Both the position numbers and the translations under genes were made by a program. From Symsagittifera roscoffensis (lineage: Eukaryota; Xenacoelomorpha; Acoela; Convolutidae), in contig NC_087071.1 in assembly GCF_963678635.1 (NCBI RefSeq), forward strand, positions 8,281,642 through 8,345,641: a DNA stretch of 64,000 bases, read 5' to 3'. A model generated the notes under the pieces. The model made no database searches. It was not told the DNA's origin and saw only the letters and a program-made list of their open reading frames with translations. Below, piece after piece: positions 1 through 10,470 of the stretch; position 1 is the stretch's first letter, and every line of letters starts with the position of its first letter.

Positions 1-724
1 TTTGCTCCTAACGAGTCTATGCGCTGCATGCTACGTGAAACAAAATTGGCGACAATGCACAAGTTCCAAAAGTAAATTCGAAAAAACTTGCTCAAGTGTA
101 CTCTCTCAAATCCTTTAATATAAAAAAATCCCTTTAATCTCTTTGAGACTTTATTAGTGATTCGGCTCAAACTACATAAAGGGCCTGCTTAGTGTTAAGA
201 TATTACCATCTCCACTCAGTTACCTGGTATAACAATTTCACAAATCTTTTCAGGATATTACCATAACACACAAAACACAATTACTAACTGGATAAGAACA
301 CCATATAGGTGACAGCGATCTTTTTGTTCAGTATCATTTTACCACTTCAGACGTATCAAATCACTGCCTCGTTTAAGATCAAACAAAATTTTAGAAAAGA
401 GCAGTGATGGTTTCAGTAACAGATACTTAAAACTTATTCTTAAAGAAACAGACTTCCCTCGATTGGAACTCTCAATAAGAGCGAAGGCCAAGACACTCAC
501 CGAGGTCTTCTTTTAGGTGTTCCCGGATTGCCCGAGTTTTCATATCAAGTAGCTCAAGGCAACCACACTACCAAAATAACAATCGAAAAAAAAATGGTTC
601 GGGTACTTCTGATAAACCCGATCTAGAATCGAAAGTTGATCGCAAATTTCTAGGTCAGATGGGCTCCTAACTTCCTAACATTTACACCCGTTAGTAGTTG
701 ACCTTCTATTCCCGCCTTAATTGG
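1..724. other. Gene-poor flank, nothing recognised
   Basis: No reading frame with protein-like composition and no repeat structure was recognised here. The sequence is AT-rich, with stops in all frames. Confidence 0.5.
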
Positions 725-1310
725 ATTTTTACGATGAGAAGTGTTGTTAAGGGGCTCTAATTCTTCACTAAGAAGGGTTGTTAAGGGGCTTAAGTTACTC
801 CGGAGGATTACTTCGGAGGGTTGTTAAGACACTTATCTTACTCCGATGGGTTACTTCGGAGGGTACCTTAGTCACCTAAGTAACTTCGGAGCGTCCCCTT
901 AAGTTCACTAAGGAGGGTCAATAAGAGGCTTAATACGATCCGGAGGGTTGCTTCGGAGGCTTCCCTCAAAATTCTAAATTTTTTCAAGTCTCACTCAGAA
1001 GGGTCTTCAACTAGTCTCAGAAAGTTTCAAAACAAGCTAAGTTCACTCGGTAGGGTTAATTTAACTTCTTCGGAGGGCTGCGTGGAAAATTTTTATTAAG
1101 GAGGTTTGCTAAGGGGCTTAGCTGACTCCGGAGGGTTACCTCGGAGGGTTCCTCAAAAATCGGGAAATCGGATAATTTTACCGCTGTAAAGCCTCAAATT
1201 GAACCCTAAGTGACTTAAACTCAGGTTGGCTGACTCGGTCGACCCTCCCAGTAGGAAAAAAAGGTGATCTTATAAAAATTTCTGCTGCTCGGAGGGTTCC
1301 CAAAAAATTT
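725..1310. repeat. Degenerate short repeats built on CGGAGGG
   Basis: At least seven occurrences of CGGAGGG (for example near 826, 867, 934, 1072, 1128, 1145 and 1291) are interleaved with variants of TTGTTAAGGGGCTTA. Several pairs of the form CTCCGGAGGGTT...CTTCGGAGGG could fold into small hairpins. No coding frame follows the repeat. This looks like a decayed minisatellite; the period is irregular and the outer limits are approximate. Confidence 0.55.
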
Positions 1311-2790
1311 GATCCTCCGAACCAAAAAACTCTGAAAAAATTTTCTTCTCTAAATTTATTGACCCAAAAACGGTCGCGGTCTAGGAAAATGATCAAAAAC
1401 GTCGACTTATGTTACTAAAATTATTCCGATAGGTTGGCTAGTCTTTGAGAAATTGCTAAAAACGCGTTCGTCATATTAGCCTCTTTGCACCACCTATACA
1501 TGTTCTGAAAAATTTTTTCCGCAAGTGTTAGTGCAAGTACCTAAAAATATTTGAAACGAGCGTAGTAGCCCTGTACGTCACTGGAATATTGCAAAAAACC
1601 CGATCAAATTTGGTTTGGAAAGAAAATTTTGGCCAAAAACTATCAAATTTGGACCCTCCGATACCTTTCTTTTCCTATCTCTAAGTTGTTAGTTCTATCC
1701 ACGAAGCTATTCAGAGGGTTGCTCAAAAATTTTTCTGCTAGCACGCTCCTAACACAAAATTTATATCGCTCTATTTCTGAAAACCTAAAAAACTTGATCC
1801 TCAAAACAAAATGGCGAAGTTCGGAAAATTACAAAAAATTTGATCGAAAGAATTTCGTTTTCGCCAAATACTCTTAAGTCTTTTTCCATGCGGTTTATTT
1901 AGTTAGGGGGATCGAACTACGTAGTAGCTCACTGTACAGAAGCGTTTTGCTGTTCGAAAAAGCTCGGATATCTGAAGTTTTGGGGTCTGACAGTTTGGTC
2001 GAAAATCAGTAACTTTCGACAAAATTGGGGTGTTTCTCGGGTCTAAATAGGAGATAAGTAATATATAGTATGGATAATAATCTATTCCCTCCTTTGCACC
2101 AAAATACGCGAATTAAGACCCTTAACTCGGAATTTTGCAATCGATGGAGGGTGCAATCGGACCGCGCCAATTGTGCCCCCCACCACTTAAGTTTTAATGA
2201 TATAGTACCCGAACGATACTAAAATTGTGTCAACGAAACCCAACAGTCGTTGTGGATGTCATACTTGATGCCCCTGTTGAGTCTGGAACACGTCGGTCAC
2301 CGGCAAAGTCACAAAAATAGTGCTTAAACACTCAAATAACACTCAAGGGAGGGTACCTAACCCGCCACCAAAACACTCAATCTTTCGATCAAAAACTGAA
2401 ATCAATCTGAAACAACAACAAATAGGAAGGTCAGATCGCATCTCGTCCGGAAATAACATATAAACTGTCACTTTATGTTTTTTTTGGTCTTTTTTGAAAT
2501 TTTTACAGCTTTTTCTATTTTTTTTTAGATAAATTTGTTTTTGGCTTTTTCTTGGTTATACATTATTTTTGCTAGGTTTTACGCTTTATTTTTAATTGTT
2601 TTTGGTCCCGGGACCTTGGGATAAGCGGGCTCATGACTTCCCACCTACCCCTCCGGCCCCCCGATTTTTTGGTCTTAACTAAGTTAAAAAGCTAAATAGT
2701 ACTAGGCGGAGGGTCGGCACCTTCCCCCTAGTACAACAAAGATCATTAAGGCCGCCAACTCGGGCATACGTCCGGAGCCGAAGTTTCGTT
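1311..2790. other. Gene-poor stretch with a T-rich tract
   Basis: No supported gene. A strongly T-rich tract runs from about 2468 to 2610 and is followed by a short GC-rich patch around 2606-2670. The 82-codon frame at 1629-1877 has low-complexity composition and was not accepted as a gene. Confidence 0.45.
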
Positions 2791-2898
2791 GCTGAAACGT
2801 TTGCTGAGCATGATGGTTTTATGCCTTTGACATGCCACCAAGGAGCTGAAACGTTTGCTGATCATGATGGTTTTATGCCTTTGACATGCCACCAAAAC
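2791..2898. repeat. 54-bp direct repeat, two copies
   Basis: Two adjacent copies of a 54-bp unit beginning GCTGAAACGTTTGCTGA (2791-2844 and 2845-2898) are almost identical. No open frame of note crosses them. The near identity points to a recent tandem duplication. Confidence 0.85.
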
Positions 2899-3700
2899 GT
2901 CCAAGTAACTTTCGTCCAAATACTACACAGTGACGGAGCGTAGAAAAAGTAACTATAGAAGACTGGCCGGCGTCATTTCCCTAATTTTCACTCGTTTTTT
3001 AATGTTTCGACCTAGCCAGTTGATTTTTTGGTCTGTCTAAGGCAAAGTAAAAAGTTTTACGCCATCAGTCAAACGACTTTTAATCAGCTTTCGTTTATCT
3101 GCGAATACAACCACAGAGCTGGTTCTCGGATCCTCAGACTACATGATTGCTAATAAAAACACGGCTTGAACGTCCTACTTTACTACGTTTTTGCATTGAC
3201 CCTTTCTTCTTTCTAGCTTCTCATATTCTAAAATAACATACAATACCGGTGTTATTTCAAATGTTCAGGAAAGTTAGTTTTCTATAGTCTTTCAAAATAT
3301 CAATCTCTGGGGGGCCAAGCCTCCTTTTCCGTGTTTTTTCTGTAATAATGTCGTTTTTACTCCCAATACGTGTCACGGGAGGGTACTGCTCTTTCCGTTT
3401 TCCCCACTGAAGCCTCCTTTTTGGCTAATTACTTCCGGTAAGTGTCTTACCGTGCGTGATCGTCACCATAAGAAGCTTCGTTTTTTATTTCGTTCTCGTT
3501 CGACTGTTTCTCACTAAATCAGTTGTTGTTGTGTTTTTTGTCACTTTTCAGTCAAAAATGGCTATTTTTCGCATTTCTCAGAAATATACTGTCTGCAATC
3601 GAATTTTCGAAAATTAAAAAATTCCAGAAAATTCTAGCCACCTTTTCAACCATACACGATCACAAAGGCCTCCAACGTCTGTTTCGTGCTGCGACAAAAG
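2899..3700. other. No gene recognised
   Basis: Mixed sequence without a recognised gene. A 107-codon frame (3523-3846) begins here, but it runs into the tandem repeat downstream and shows no family signature. Confidence 0.4.
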
Positions 3701-4770
3701 GTTCCGTTGTGCCAATCCGGGGGAGTGGCACAATGATTCAAACTACGGGCGATGAGGCAATATTTGAACAACGCATAATTTTGGACCTGGTTTTTGATGC
3801 TGAGCAACTTTCATGCTCTAAACTAACAGCTTATCGAGGTATATGATGATGTAACATGAGCTTGGTCACTCATGCTAAAAATACTGAGACAAAACTCGAA
3901 AAAAGCTTTTTCTAAACAAAATTTTTAACGGCGATTGTTTTTTCTGTTCATACCCGTGTTGAAAATTCGATAGATTTTGAGATATTAGATGATGTAACAT
4001 AATCCTGATGATCCATATTACACGTGATGAGGCGAAACTTGAACAAGCATACTTTTTAGTATAGTTTTGGATGATGAGCACCTTTTATGTTCTTAACGAG
4101 GGTCACAAAACTAACTGCTAAAATGAAATAAAATATCATTAGAAAATTTTAATGAGAAATACTACAAATGTTGCGGCAAAATTCAAACAGTGATTTTTAA
4201 CAAACATATCTTTTGAGGACGAGTAATTTTTATATACAAGCCTGTGTTCAAAACTTCAAAAATTAATTACTTATAGGATGATGTACATGACAATGTTGGT
4301 TCATACTAAAGGCTTGAACAATGCATAATTTTTTAGACCTGGTTTTTGATGGTGAGCAACTTTTATGATCATACCTGTAGTTACAAAAGGTAACAGCTAA
4401 TGAGCTACGAAAAAAATTACTTTGATGAGTCATACTACATACGATGAGACAAAACTCGAACAGTTCACCTTGTTTCAAACATAAATTTTCATGGTGAATA
4501 GTTTTTGCATCCAGACCCATGTTCAAAAATTCAATAGCTATTGAGATATGAGATGACGTAAAATGGCTTTGGTGTTTCATACTAGGTATGATGAGGCAAA
4601 ATTCGAACAATGCTCAATTTTTCGATGCTGGACAAATGTTAAAATTATCTGTTATTGAGATATACGATAAGGTTACATGACTTTGATGAGCCATATTACA
4701 TATGATGAAGCAAAACTCTAACCACTTAATTTTTTCATGCGTAGATTTTGACACTGAGCACTTTTCAAGC
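3700..4770. repeat. Degenerate ~145-bp tandem repeat, about seven units
   Basis: A unit containing (A)GATGATGTAACAT, then TGATGAGGC(A)AAA(C/A)T and GAACAATGCATAATTTT recurs near 3740-3840, 3987, 4136, 4277, 4410, 4551 and 4665. Spacing is mostly 140-150 bp. Copies are strongly diverged, with many indels, so this is an old array. The open frames over it are by-products of the repeat. Confidence 0.7.
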
Positions 4771-5272
4771 TCTAGTTGCTGGTGGAAAAATCAGTATTTG
4801 CATATTTATTTTTCGCTCAAACTCTCAAGTAATGCAGTTTAATTTACATGTTACTTGTCAGTCTATCTCGCTGGTATATATGGGTTTATAACTTGTAGAA
4901 ACTTGCCTAGGGACTTTTATATGAAACACTCATACTTTTAAGCAAATGAATGTATGATGCACCTGCAGTTTGTGAAGAACCGCTCAGTAGAATTTATGCA
5001 TTTTAAATTACCACGTTAAAACTTTCCAACAATCACAGGCACAAATTGAATAAAAAACGCTTAAAAAATTAATAGTTCAGGGATACTACAATTTGAGGCC
5101 AAATTAGGCATTCTCTGCATTGTAAGTGGAATCCCCAACAGGCCAAAATCAGATTTTTTTTGCGGAATACGTAACATTGCTCTTTTTTTATCTTCGTTCC
5201 TATTTTGGATTGCACAAACAATTACCTAAGTATTTGTACCGCTCGAAATTGATACAAAATTAGGCTCATTTA
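4771..5272. other. No gene; flank of the foldback element
   Basis: No gene was recognised. Around 5115-5135 there is one copy of the GTAAGTGGAATCC motif that is repeated in the neighbouring foldback arms. Confidence 0.4.
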
Positions 5273-6308
5273 GAATCCACAACTGTAAGAGGAACCCGCA
5301 ATTTGCAAGTGGATTCCGCAAGTTGAAAGTGGGCCTGCAAATTGTAAATGAAATCCACATTTTGATTGCGGATCCTATTTACATGTATGTTTAACTCTGG
5401 TAATGTTTTAGTTTATATCTTTTATTTGCTAGGTGTTCAGCTACCAGTTGAATTACCTGACAATCTCAATTCCTGTCACCAACTTTGGTCTCAATTCATG
5501 TATCCCAGTTTCACTCCCAATTCCTGTAACCCAACTTCGATATCAATTCCTGTAACCCAACTTTGAGCCAAATTCCAATAAACCAAAATTGATCCCAAAT
5601 CCTGTAAACCAACTTCGATTATAATTCCTGCTATCAATCTCAATTCCTGCAAAAGTGAACAATTTGAACAAGTTTATGAAATAAACTCGCATCTAAATTC
5701 GTCAGTTCCTTACAATCAATCAATTCAATTCATTAGTTCAAATAAAAAACTATAAACTTTACTTTTGCATTATCAAATTATGTGTTCGAAAATTGAAAAG
5801 ACTCGAAAAAGGCGAAAGTAAAATGTATAGTTTTTTATTTGAACTAATGAATTGAATTGATTGATTGTAAGGTACTGACGAATTTAGATGCGAGTTTCTT
5901 TCATAAACTTGTTCAAATTGTTCACTTTTGCAGGAATTGAGATTGATAGCAGAAATTATAATCGAAGTTGGATTACAGGATTTGGGATCAACTTTGGTTT
6001 ATAGGAATTTGGCTCGAAGTCGGGTTACAGGAATTGAGATCGAAGTTGGGTTACAGGAATTGGGATTGAAACTGGGATACAGGAATTGAGATCAAAGTTG
6101 GTGACAGGAACTGAGATTGTCAGGTAATTCAACTGGTAGCTGAACACCTAGCAAATAAAAGATATAAACTAAAACATTACCATAGTTAAACATATATGTA
6201 AATAGGATCCGCAAACAAAATGTGGATTTCATTTACAAATTGCAGGCTCCACTTTCAATTTGCGGAATCCACTTGCAATTTGCGGGTTCCTCTTACAGTT
6301 GTGGATTC
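5273..6308. mobile_element. Large foldback (inverted-repeat) element
   Basis: Two long inverted arms, about 5273-5768 and 5812-6308, surround a ~43-bp loop. The left arm starts GAATCCACAACTGTAAGAGG and the right arm ends with its complement; identity is high over the whole ~495 bp. Each arm contains a stack of ~20-bp GGATTCC(G)CA...TTGCAAGTG motifs at its outer end and an inner minisatellite of ~26-28-bp units resembling CAATTCCTGTAACCCAACTT (about 5460-5655 and 5930-6120). No transposase frame exists inside. The architecture matches foldback-type non-autonomous elements; a large tail-to-tail duplication is the alternative. No target-site duplication was established. Confidence 0.85.
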
Positions 6309-6390
6309 CGCAAGAGCTCAATTTAACGATACAAATGTCTTAACAAAATCGACAATGTGAAAAAACTTTTACTAATCTAAAGTTTTATCT

Positions 6391-6735
6391 TTGCTGATTC
6401 TCTTTCTATTTTCTTCAAGAAAGCGACCTACTTTTTTCGCAAAAAAGCAACATCGTTCGCCATTTTGCTGTAAAGCAATGCGAGAAGAGGAAGGGAAACT
6501 GAATAAATTGACTTGCATGTTCTGTGGCACGGAGGGTTTTGGCGACTGCTACATAACTGCGAAGCATGTGTTGTCACCTGGATGCTGGGAGAGGTTAAGA
6601 GCCATCCGAAGATCTGGACTCGAACGAAAGCTGCGCTCTCCCACTAGGAAAAGTCATAACTTTGTGCGGGACGCATATGAGGGTTGCCAATTACTATTCA
6701 GAGCAAAGCAGACAATGGCAAAATTGATCTGCTAG
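6391..6735 (+). CDS. Cys/His-rich protein segment, possibly 5' part of the JmjC gene
   Basis: This frame follows a good acceptor (TTTTCTTCAAG, ending near 6420) and is unlike the AT-rich surroundings in composition. Its core reads LTCMFCGTEGFGDCYITAKH then VLSPGCW, a C-x2-C ... C ... H ... C pattern that could bind zinc, followed by an Arg/Lys-rich tail. The frame ends at a TAG (6733-6735), yet the same frame stays protein-like beyond it (DEIGDDQSERRCVYFLNKI). It lies 1.4 kb upstream of the JmjC exons on the same strand and may be an earlier exon of that gene. No family was recognised with certainty, so no function is assigned. Exon limits are not settled; the true exon probably starts after the acceptor rather than at 6391. 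Confidence 0.4.
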   Translation: MLILFLFSSRKRPTFFAKKQHRSPFCCKAMREEEGKLNKLTCMFCGTEGFGDCYITAKHVLSPGCWERLRAIRRSGLERKLRSPTRKSHNFVRDAYEGCQLLFRAKQTMAKLIC

Positions 6736-6939
6736 GATGAAATCGGCGATGATCAGAGTGAAAGAAGATGTGTGTACTTTTTAAATAAGATACGAACCCG
6801 TCGATCTATGTGTTTTTTGATTCGTATTCAAACTCACTGGGCCAAAAAATTCAGTCCACGTCCGCACAACTAGACAGTATCACGGTAATGACGACGAAGC
6901 AGACGACGAGACGGAATAAGCTTAAAAAAATGCGTTGGG

Positions 6940-7149
6940 AACCAGCAGAAAGATGATGAGCAAGACGACCTCCTGGAACATACATGGGCCGTGCAGAAAC
7001 GGGCATGATATGACGACTTCCTGGGGCAATCAGGAACCAAACGAGCCGGATGCAACTAGCTGGTACAAGCAGGATTAATTGGCGACGATTTTGTGCGAAA
7101 TTTAGCCGGAGGACGAGGAGCCCGTATTGTCCATTTCAACTGTATGTAA
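6940..7149 (+). pseudogene. Protein-like segment with two in-frame stops
   Basis: One frame reads like protein for 69 codons (starting NQQKDDEQDDLLEHTWAVQK, later LIGDDFVRNLAGG) but contains TGA at 7006-7008 and TAG at 7057-7059 before a TAA at 7147. It sits between the Cys/His-rich segment and the JmjC exons. It may be a decayed exon, or two or three small exons whose junctions I could not place. A minus-strand frame over the same bases (6870-7055) is Ser/Arg-rich and was judged a shadow. Confidence 0.25.
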
Positions 7150-7272
7150 CAAAACGCCGTATTTATTTTGAATAATTGTCCAACCACAATTATAGTTGTC
7201 TGCAAGTATAGTTGTCTACCCACTAGTCTGCAATCAAATCAACATCACTGGTTTAGCCCTCTATTTCACTGA

Positions 7273-7655
7273 ATGACGGCCAAATCTCCACGGGGAACTC
7301 CTCTAGGTACTGTTGGTACCACAGTTACTGCATCAGAATTGACAAGCACTAACAATGAACATACCTCGGAAGACAACGGCCAATTGCCCGTCGGTGCGCC
7401 AGCTGCGCCAATTAAGATGATACTACCTCCCGAGGTACCGAATGGACGTGTCTGAGGCCAGATCCACTTCCTATCATACCAGAGTTCGATTCGCATTTTC
7501 CTCTACCAGGATCCATATTGCCAATTCATCTGGTTGACGCAGATCCGAGGACAGATTATCGACTTCTTCTGGTGCGGATACAGAAACCAGAAGCTCTTGG
7601 GAAAAAAACGCAGAGTTTTGCCGTGGTTTCAGGCTGCTCTTGTAACACAGATTGA
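7273..7655 (+). CDS. Ser/Thr/Pro-rich protein-like segments, unknown function
   Basis: Two adjacent open segments in different frames look protein-like. 7273-7455 is rich in Thr, Ser, Gly and Pro and begins MTAKSPRGTPLGTVGTT. 7452-7655 begins LRPDPLPIIPEFDSHFPLPG and continues with LVDADPRTDYRLLLVRIQKP. A GAG|GTACCG sequence near 7431-7439 could serve as a donor. Base composition is clearly richer in GC than the flanks. The position on the same strand upstream of the JmjC exons suggests linker exons of the same transcript, but no domain was recognised and the frame change is unexplained. Confidence 0.3.
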
Positions 7656-8104
7656 CATTTTATTTTCAATTGACTAGACGAACATGTTACCTCTGACATG
7701 TTTTTTCTAGGCTAACTAAGAGAGAGACTTTCGCAAAAAACATCTGATCCTAAAATTAGCTCAAAGTTATTCAAATTAATTTTCGATCATCTTTTGTCTC
7801 AAGTCTAATTCAGTGCGTGCCTGCGGTTGATCTTGTCAAATGGATCCAGCCAGACTGGTTTATTGGCCAACAAGGAACCTAGTCAGTTCCATCGGCTAAA
7901 TCAATCAAGTGGTTCATAAGCCAACTAACAGGGCCTGCGGATAGTTGCCAGTTGGGCAGCCGAGTGTATGGGGACCGTTTCAGAGCTAGATGCTACAGCC
8001 TAAAGGAAAAGATAACCCATTTGTAAAAAAAATTAGACTCCTAGTCAACGAGTGGTCCAGATTTCAAACAAGTTTAACTTGACATTTGTGTTCAATCCTA
8101 AAAA

Positions 8105-8761
8105 TATTTACGATCATTCAAGCCAGCTGATGTTGAAACATTGTTCCGATCAAGGCCACCAATGTTCTGGAGCATCATTGATGCTGATATTCCCTTGTCG
8201 GCCGCCAATCAGTTCTCTATACCCAAAGAAGTCAAGTTTCTGTCGCTAGGCCATATACATCAAAGTAAGTTGGAAAAGACAGAAGTACCGACGAAGGAGT
8301 CAAGCTACGTGCTGTTATCGCAGGCTGGTGCAGTAACGCCATTTCACCAGGACTTCTTCGGTTCATTTGTGATGTACATTTTAGTGAAACGTTAAACAAA
8401 GTTTGGTTCACAATTATTTCAACGAAATAGAGGAACCTGTTCCATGTAGTTCTTTTTTCTTCTAGGCTGTAAAACATTTTCATTGATTTTCTTTTCAATC
8501 AGCAACAACCAGATATTCCAGCAATATCTGATGCAGCAATCTCTGGGTTGGAAATCGATGTTTCCCAGGGAAGATCCTCGCTGTGCTGCCGGAGGGTGTC
8601 AGAAAACTGTTCTGACAGGGCGCCAGGGTCTCGTTATGCCAGCTGGCATGATACACATGGTTGAAACGCACTCAGAGTCACTGGCTCTGGGTGTAAATTT
8701 CATCCATCGTGAACACCTGCTAAGGGCTGCCAGAATTTTCCGACAAAAGCAGAAGGAGTAA
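8105..8761 (+). CDS. JmjC-domain 2-oxoglutarate/Fe(II) dioxygenase, two exons
   Basis: Exon 8105-8390 and exon 8466-8761 join in phase across a 75-bp intron (GTTAAA ... TTCTAG). The joined frame contains the JmjC fingerprint. VTPFHQDFFGSFVMYILVKR carries a Thr (codon 8336) and the HxD iron ligands (His 8345, Asp 8351). CKTF just after the junction supplies the Lys (8471) expected to bind 2-oxoglutarate. PAGMIHMVETHSESLALGVN followed by FIH gives the distal His ligand (8705). Wording and spacing are closest to the JHDM1/PHF8-like class of histone lysine demethylases (T..HxD, W/MYxxxK, P.G.IH, GGNFxH). In such proteins the domain oxidatively removes methyl groups from lysine in the nucleus. The C-terminus ends 18 residues after the distal His at TAA 8759-8761, short for this family. 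Upstream exons are uncertain. Everything needed for catalysis is present, so these exons may still be functional. The class assignment is inference. Confidence 0.8.
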
Positions 8762-8837
8762 GAGCCCTTCATGAGCTGCAACCTGTTTTTTCGATATTGG
8801 CTCTGAATGAGCTTATGGTGCATCTGTGGTTGTTTCC

Positions 8838-9570
8838 GCACCCATTTTATGTCCAGGAGTCGGTTAGTTCGTGTAACATTGTCCGTACGTCACTGAAACA
8901 GAATGTCATAGACCTCTATCGGTGTTTACGCACCAGTTTTATGTCCAGCAGTCGGTTAGTCGATGCAACAATGTCAGTCCGTCACTGCAACATAAATTCA
9001 TAGACCTCTATTGGTGTTTCCGAAACCAGAAAACATATTGGGTCAAGGAGTCGGTTAGTTGATGTAACAATGTCCGTTCGTCGCTGAAACATAATTAATA
9101 GACCTCTCTCGGTGTTTCCGCACCCATTTTATGTCCAGGTGTCAGTTAGTTGATGTAACTATGTCCGTCGATCGCTGAAACAATATGTCATAGACCTTTA
9201 TTGGTGTTCCGCGCCCATTTTATGTCCAGAAGTCGGTAAGTCAATGTAACAAGGTCCGTCAGTCACTGACACATAATGTAATAGAACTCTATGGGCGTTT
9301 CCGCAACCATTTCATATGCAGGAGTCGGTTACTTGATGTAACAATGTCCGTCGGTCACTGAAACATAATGTCAAAGATTTCTATTGGTGTTCCCGCACCC
9401 ATTTTTTGTCCAGGAGTCAATTAATTGATGTAACAATGTCCGTCGGTCACTGAAACATAATGTCATAGACCTATATCGGTGTTTCCGCACCCATTTCATG
9501 TCTAGGAATTGGTTATTTGATGTAACAATGTCCGTCCGTCACTGAAACATAATGTATAGACCTCTATCAG
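8838..9570. repeat. ~92-bp tandem array, about eight units
   Basis: A unit with TTATGTCCAGGAGTCGGTTA, GATGTAACAATGTCCGTC and CACTGAAACATAATGTCATA recurs eight times at ~92-bp steps. Copies differ by scattered substitutions and small indels. The array starts only ~75 bp after the JmjC stop codon, so it may lie in the 3' untranslated region or just beyond it. Confidence 0.85.
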
Positions 9571-9787
9571 TGTTTCCAAGATACATTTGCATAAGTACTT
9601 CTGGCCGAATTTCATCCCAGACGCTAAAATACTTACTTCCGTATCCCGAAACCTTCAGCCAGTTTAATCGCATATACTGAAATATTGAGTTTTGTCACCC
9701 CATATACTAAAAGATCAATTAATCCCAAAAACTTACGATCACTCAGTTTAATCTCTCATGCTGAACTTTGATAATTTTGTGTTTTAG
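9571..9787. other. No gene recognised; possible intron
   Basis: AT-rich sequence with two diverged copies of an AGTTTAATC...CATATACTGAA motif. It ends in a good acceptor (TTTTGTGTTTTAG, 9775-9787) ahead of the next exon-like segment. Confidence 0.3.
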
Positions 9788-9887
9788 GCCAACAACTAAG
9801 GAAAGGCTGGCGAATAAAGAAGAGATGGACAGTCTCTTCCAACACCATCGTGGGTCATGCTGTGCAATGCCAGTGGTCATGCTGTGA
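9788..9887 (+). CDS. Possible small terminal exon, unknown product
   Basis: After the acceptor TTTTGTGTTTTAG the frame from 9789 reads PTTKERLANKEEMDSLFQHH followed by RGSCCAMPVVML and a TGA at 9885-9887. Composition is protein-like and richer in GC than the flanks. It could be an alternative 3' exon of the JmjC transcript or belong to another gene. No family was recognised. Confidence 0.25.
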
Positions 9888-10105
9888 CACTACCCGCTCC
9901 AATATCAGTCAAACGGGCCTGAACGCTTTCTGATACCAAAAACGAAGATCATTCAATGTGTACAGTTTTTTCTACGATTGTGCACAAAAAAATCAGAACT
10001 TTATAATGAATTTTTAAAACAATTTTTTCGATCAATTGTAATTTGTGATGCAAGTTTTTACCATGCAGTGCAAGTAACTACCTGATTTAGCGAATTTCAG
10101 AAAAC

Positions 10106-10309
10106 ATGGGATCCTCATCATCCGTAAATGAAATTTCAGAAATCGTCAGCGCTCATGTTAACGAAACCCAAGATATGTGCCCGGTCTGTTGTGAAGAGCG
10201 GAGACTCTTACATTAGATTCAAGAGCGGAAGGTGGCGGATGAGTTTCATCCAAAGTGCCCTTTCATTCGCCAGGAGTTGGAGCCGTTCAATCGGTTCTTC
10301 CACTCGTAA
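10106..10309 (+). pseudogene. Small Cys/His-rich ORF interrupted by one TAG
   Basis: Following CGAATTTCAG|AAAAC, an ATG at 10106 opens a 67-codon frame closed by TAA at 10307-10309. Its only interruption is TAG at codon 37 (10214-10216). Before the stop it reads MGSSSSVNEISEIVSAHVNE and then MCPVCCEERRLLH; after it IQERKVADEFHPKCPFIRQE and LEPFNRFFHS. CPVC, a second Cys and the HPKC cluster resemble half of a RING-like or other zinc-binding fold. A single CAG-to-TAG change would explain the break. The family is not recognised; an inactivating mutation is the simplest reading, with stop readthrough the alternative. Confidence 0.4.
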
Positions 10310-10470
10310 CTATTGCTTTTGATCTTGTTTATTGTAACACTAACTAAGACTGGTGCCATGTGAACAACCCAGCTTTGCAACTTTGATCACTAACTTTAAA
10401 AACCACAATATAAACCACAAAAGAACATTCAACCCTTTCTCCCTATCAATCTTATTTTACCTTTGCTTAG

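Noticed and set aside
3523-3846. 107-codon + strand frame
   Set aside because: Its second half lies in the degenerate 145-bp tandem repeat and other units do not keep the frame.
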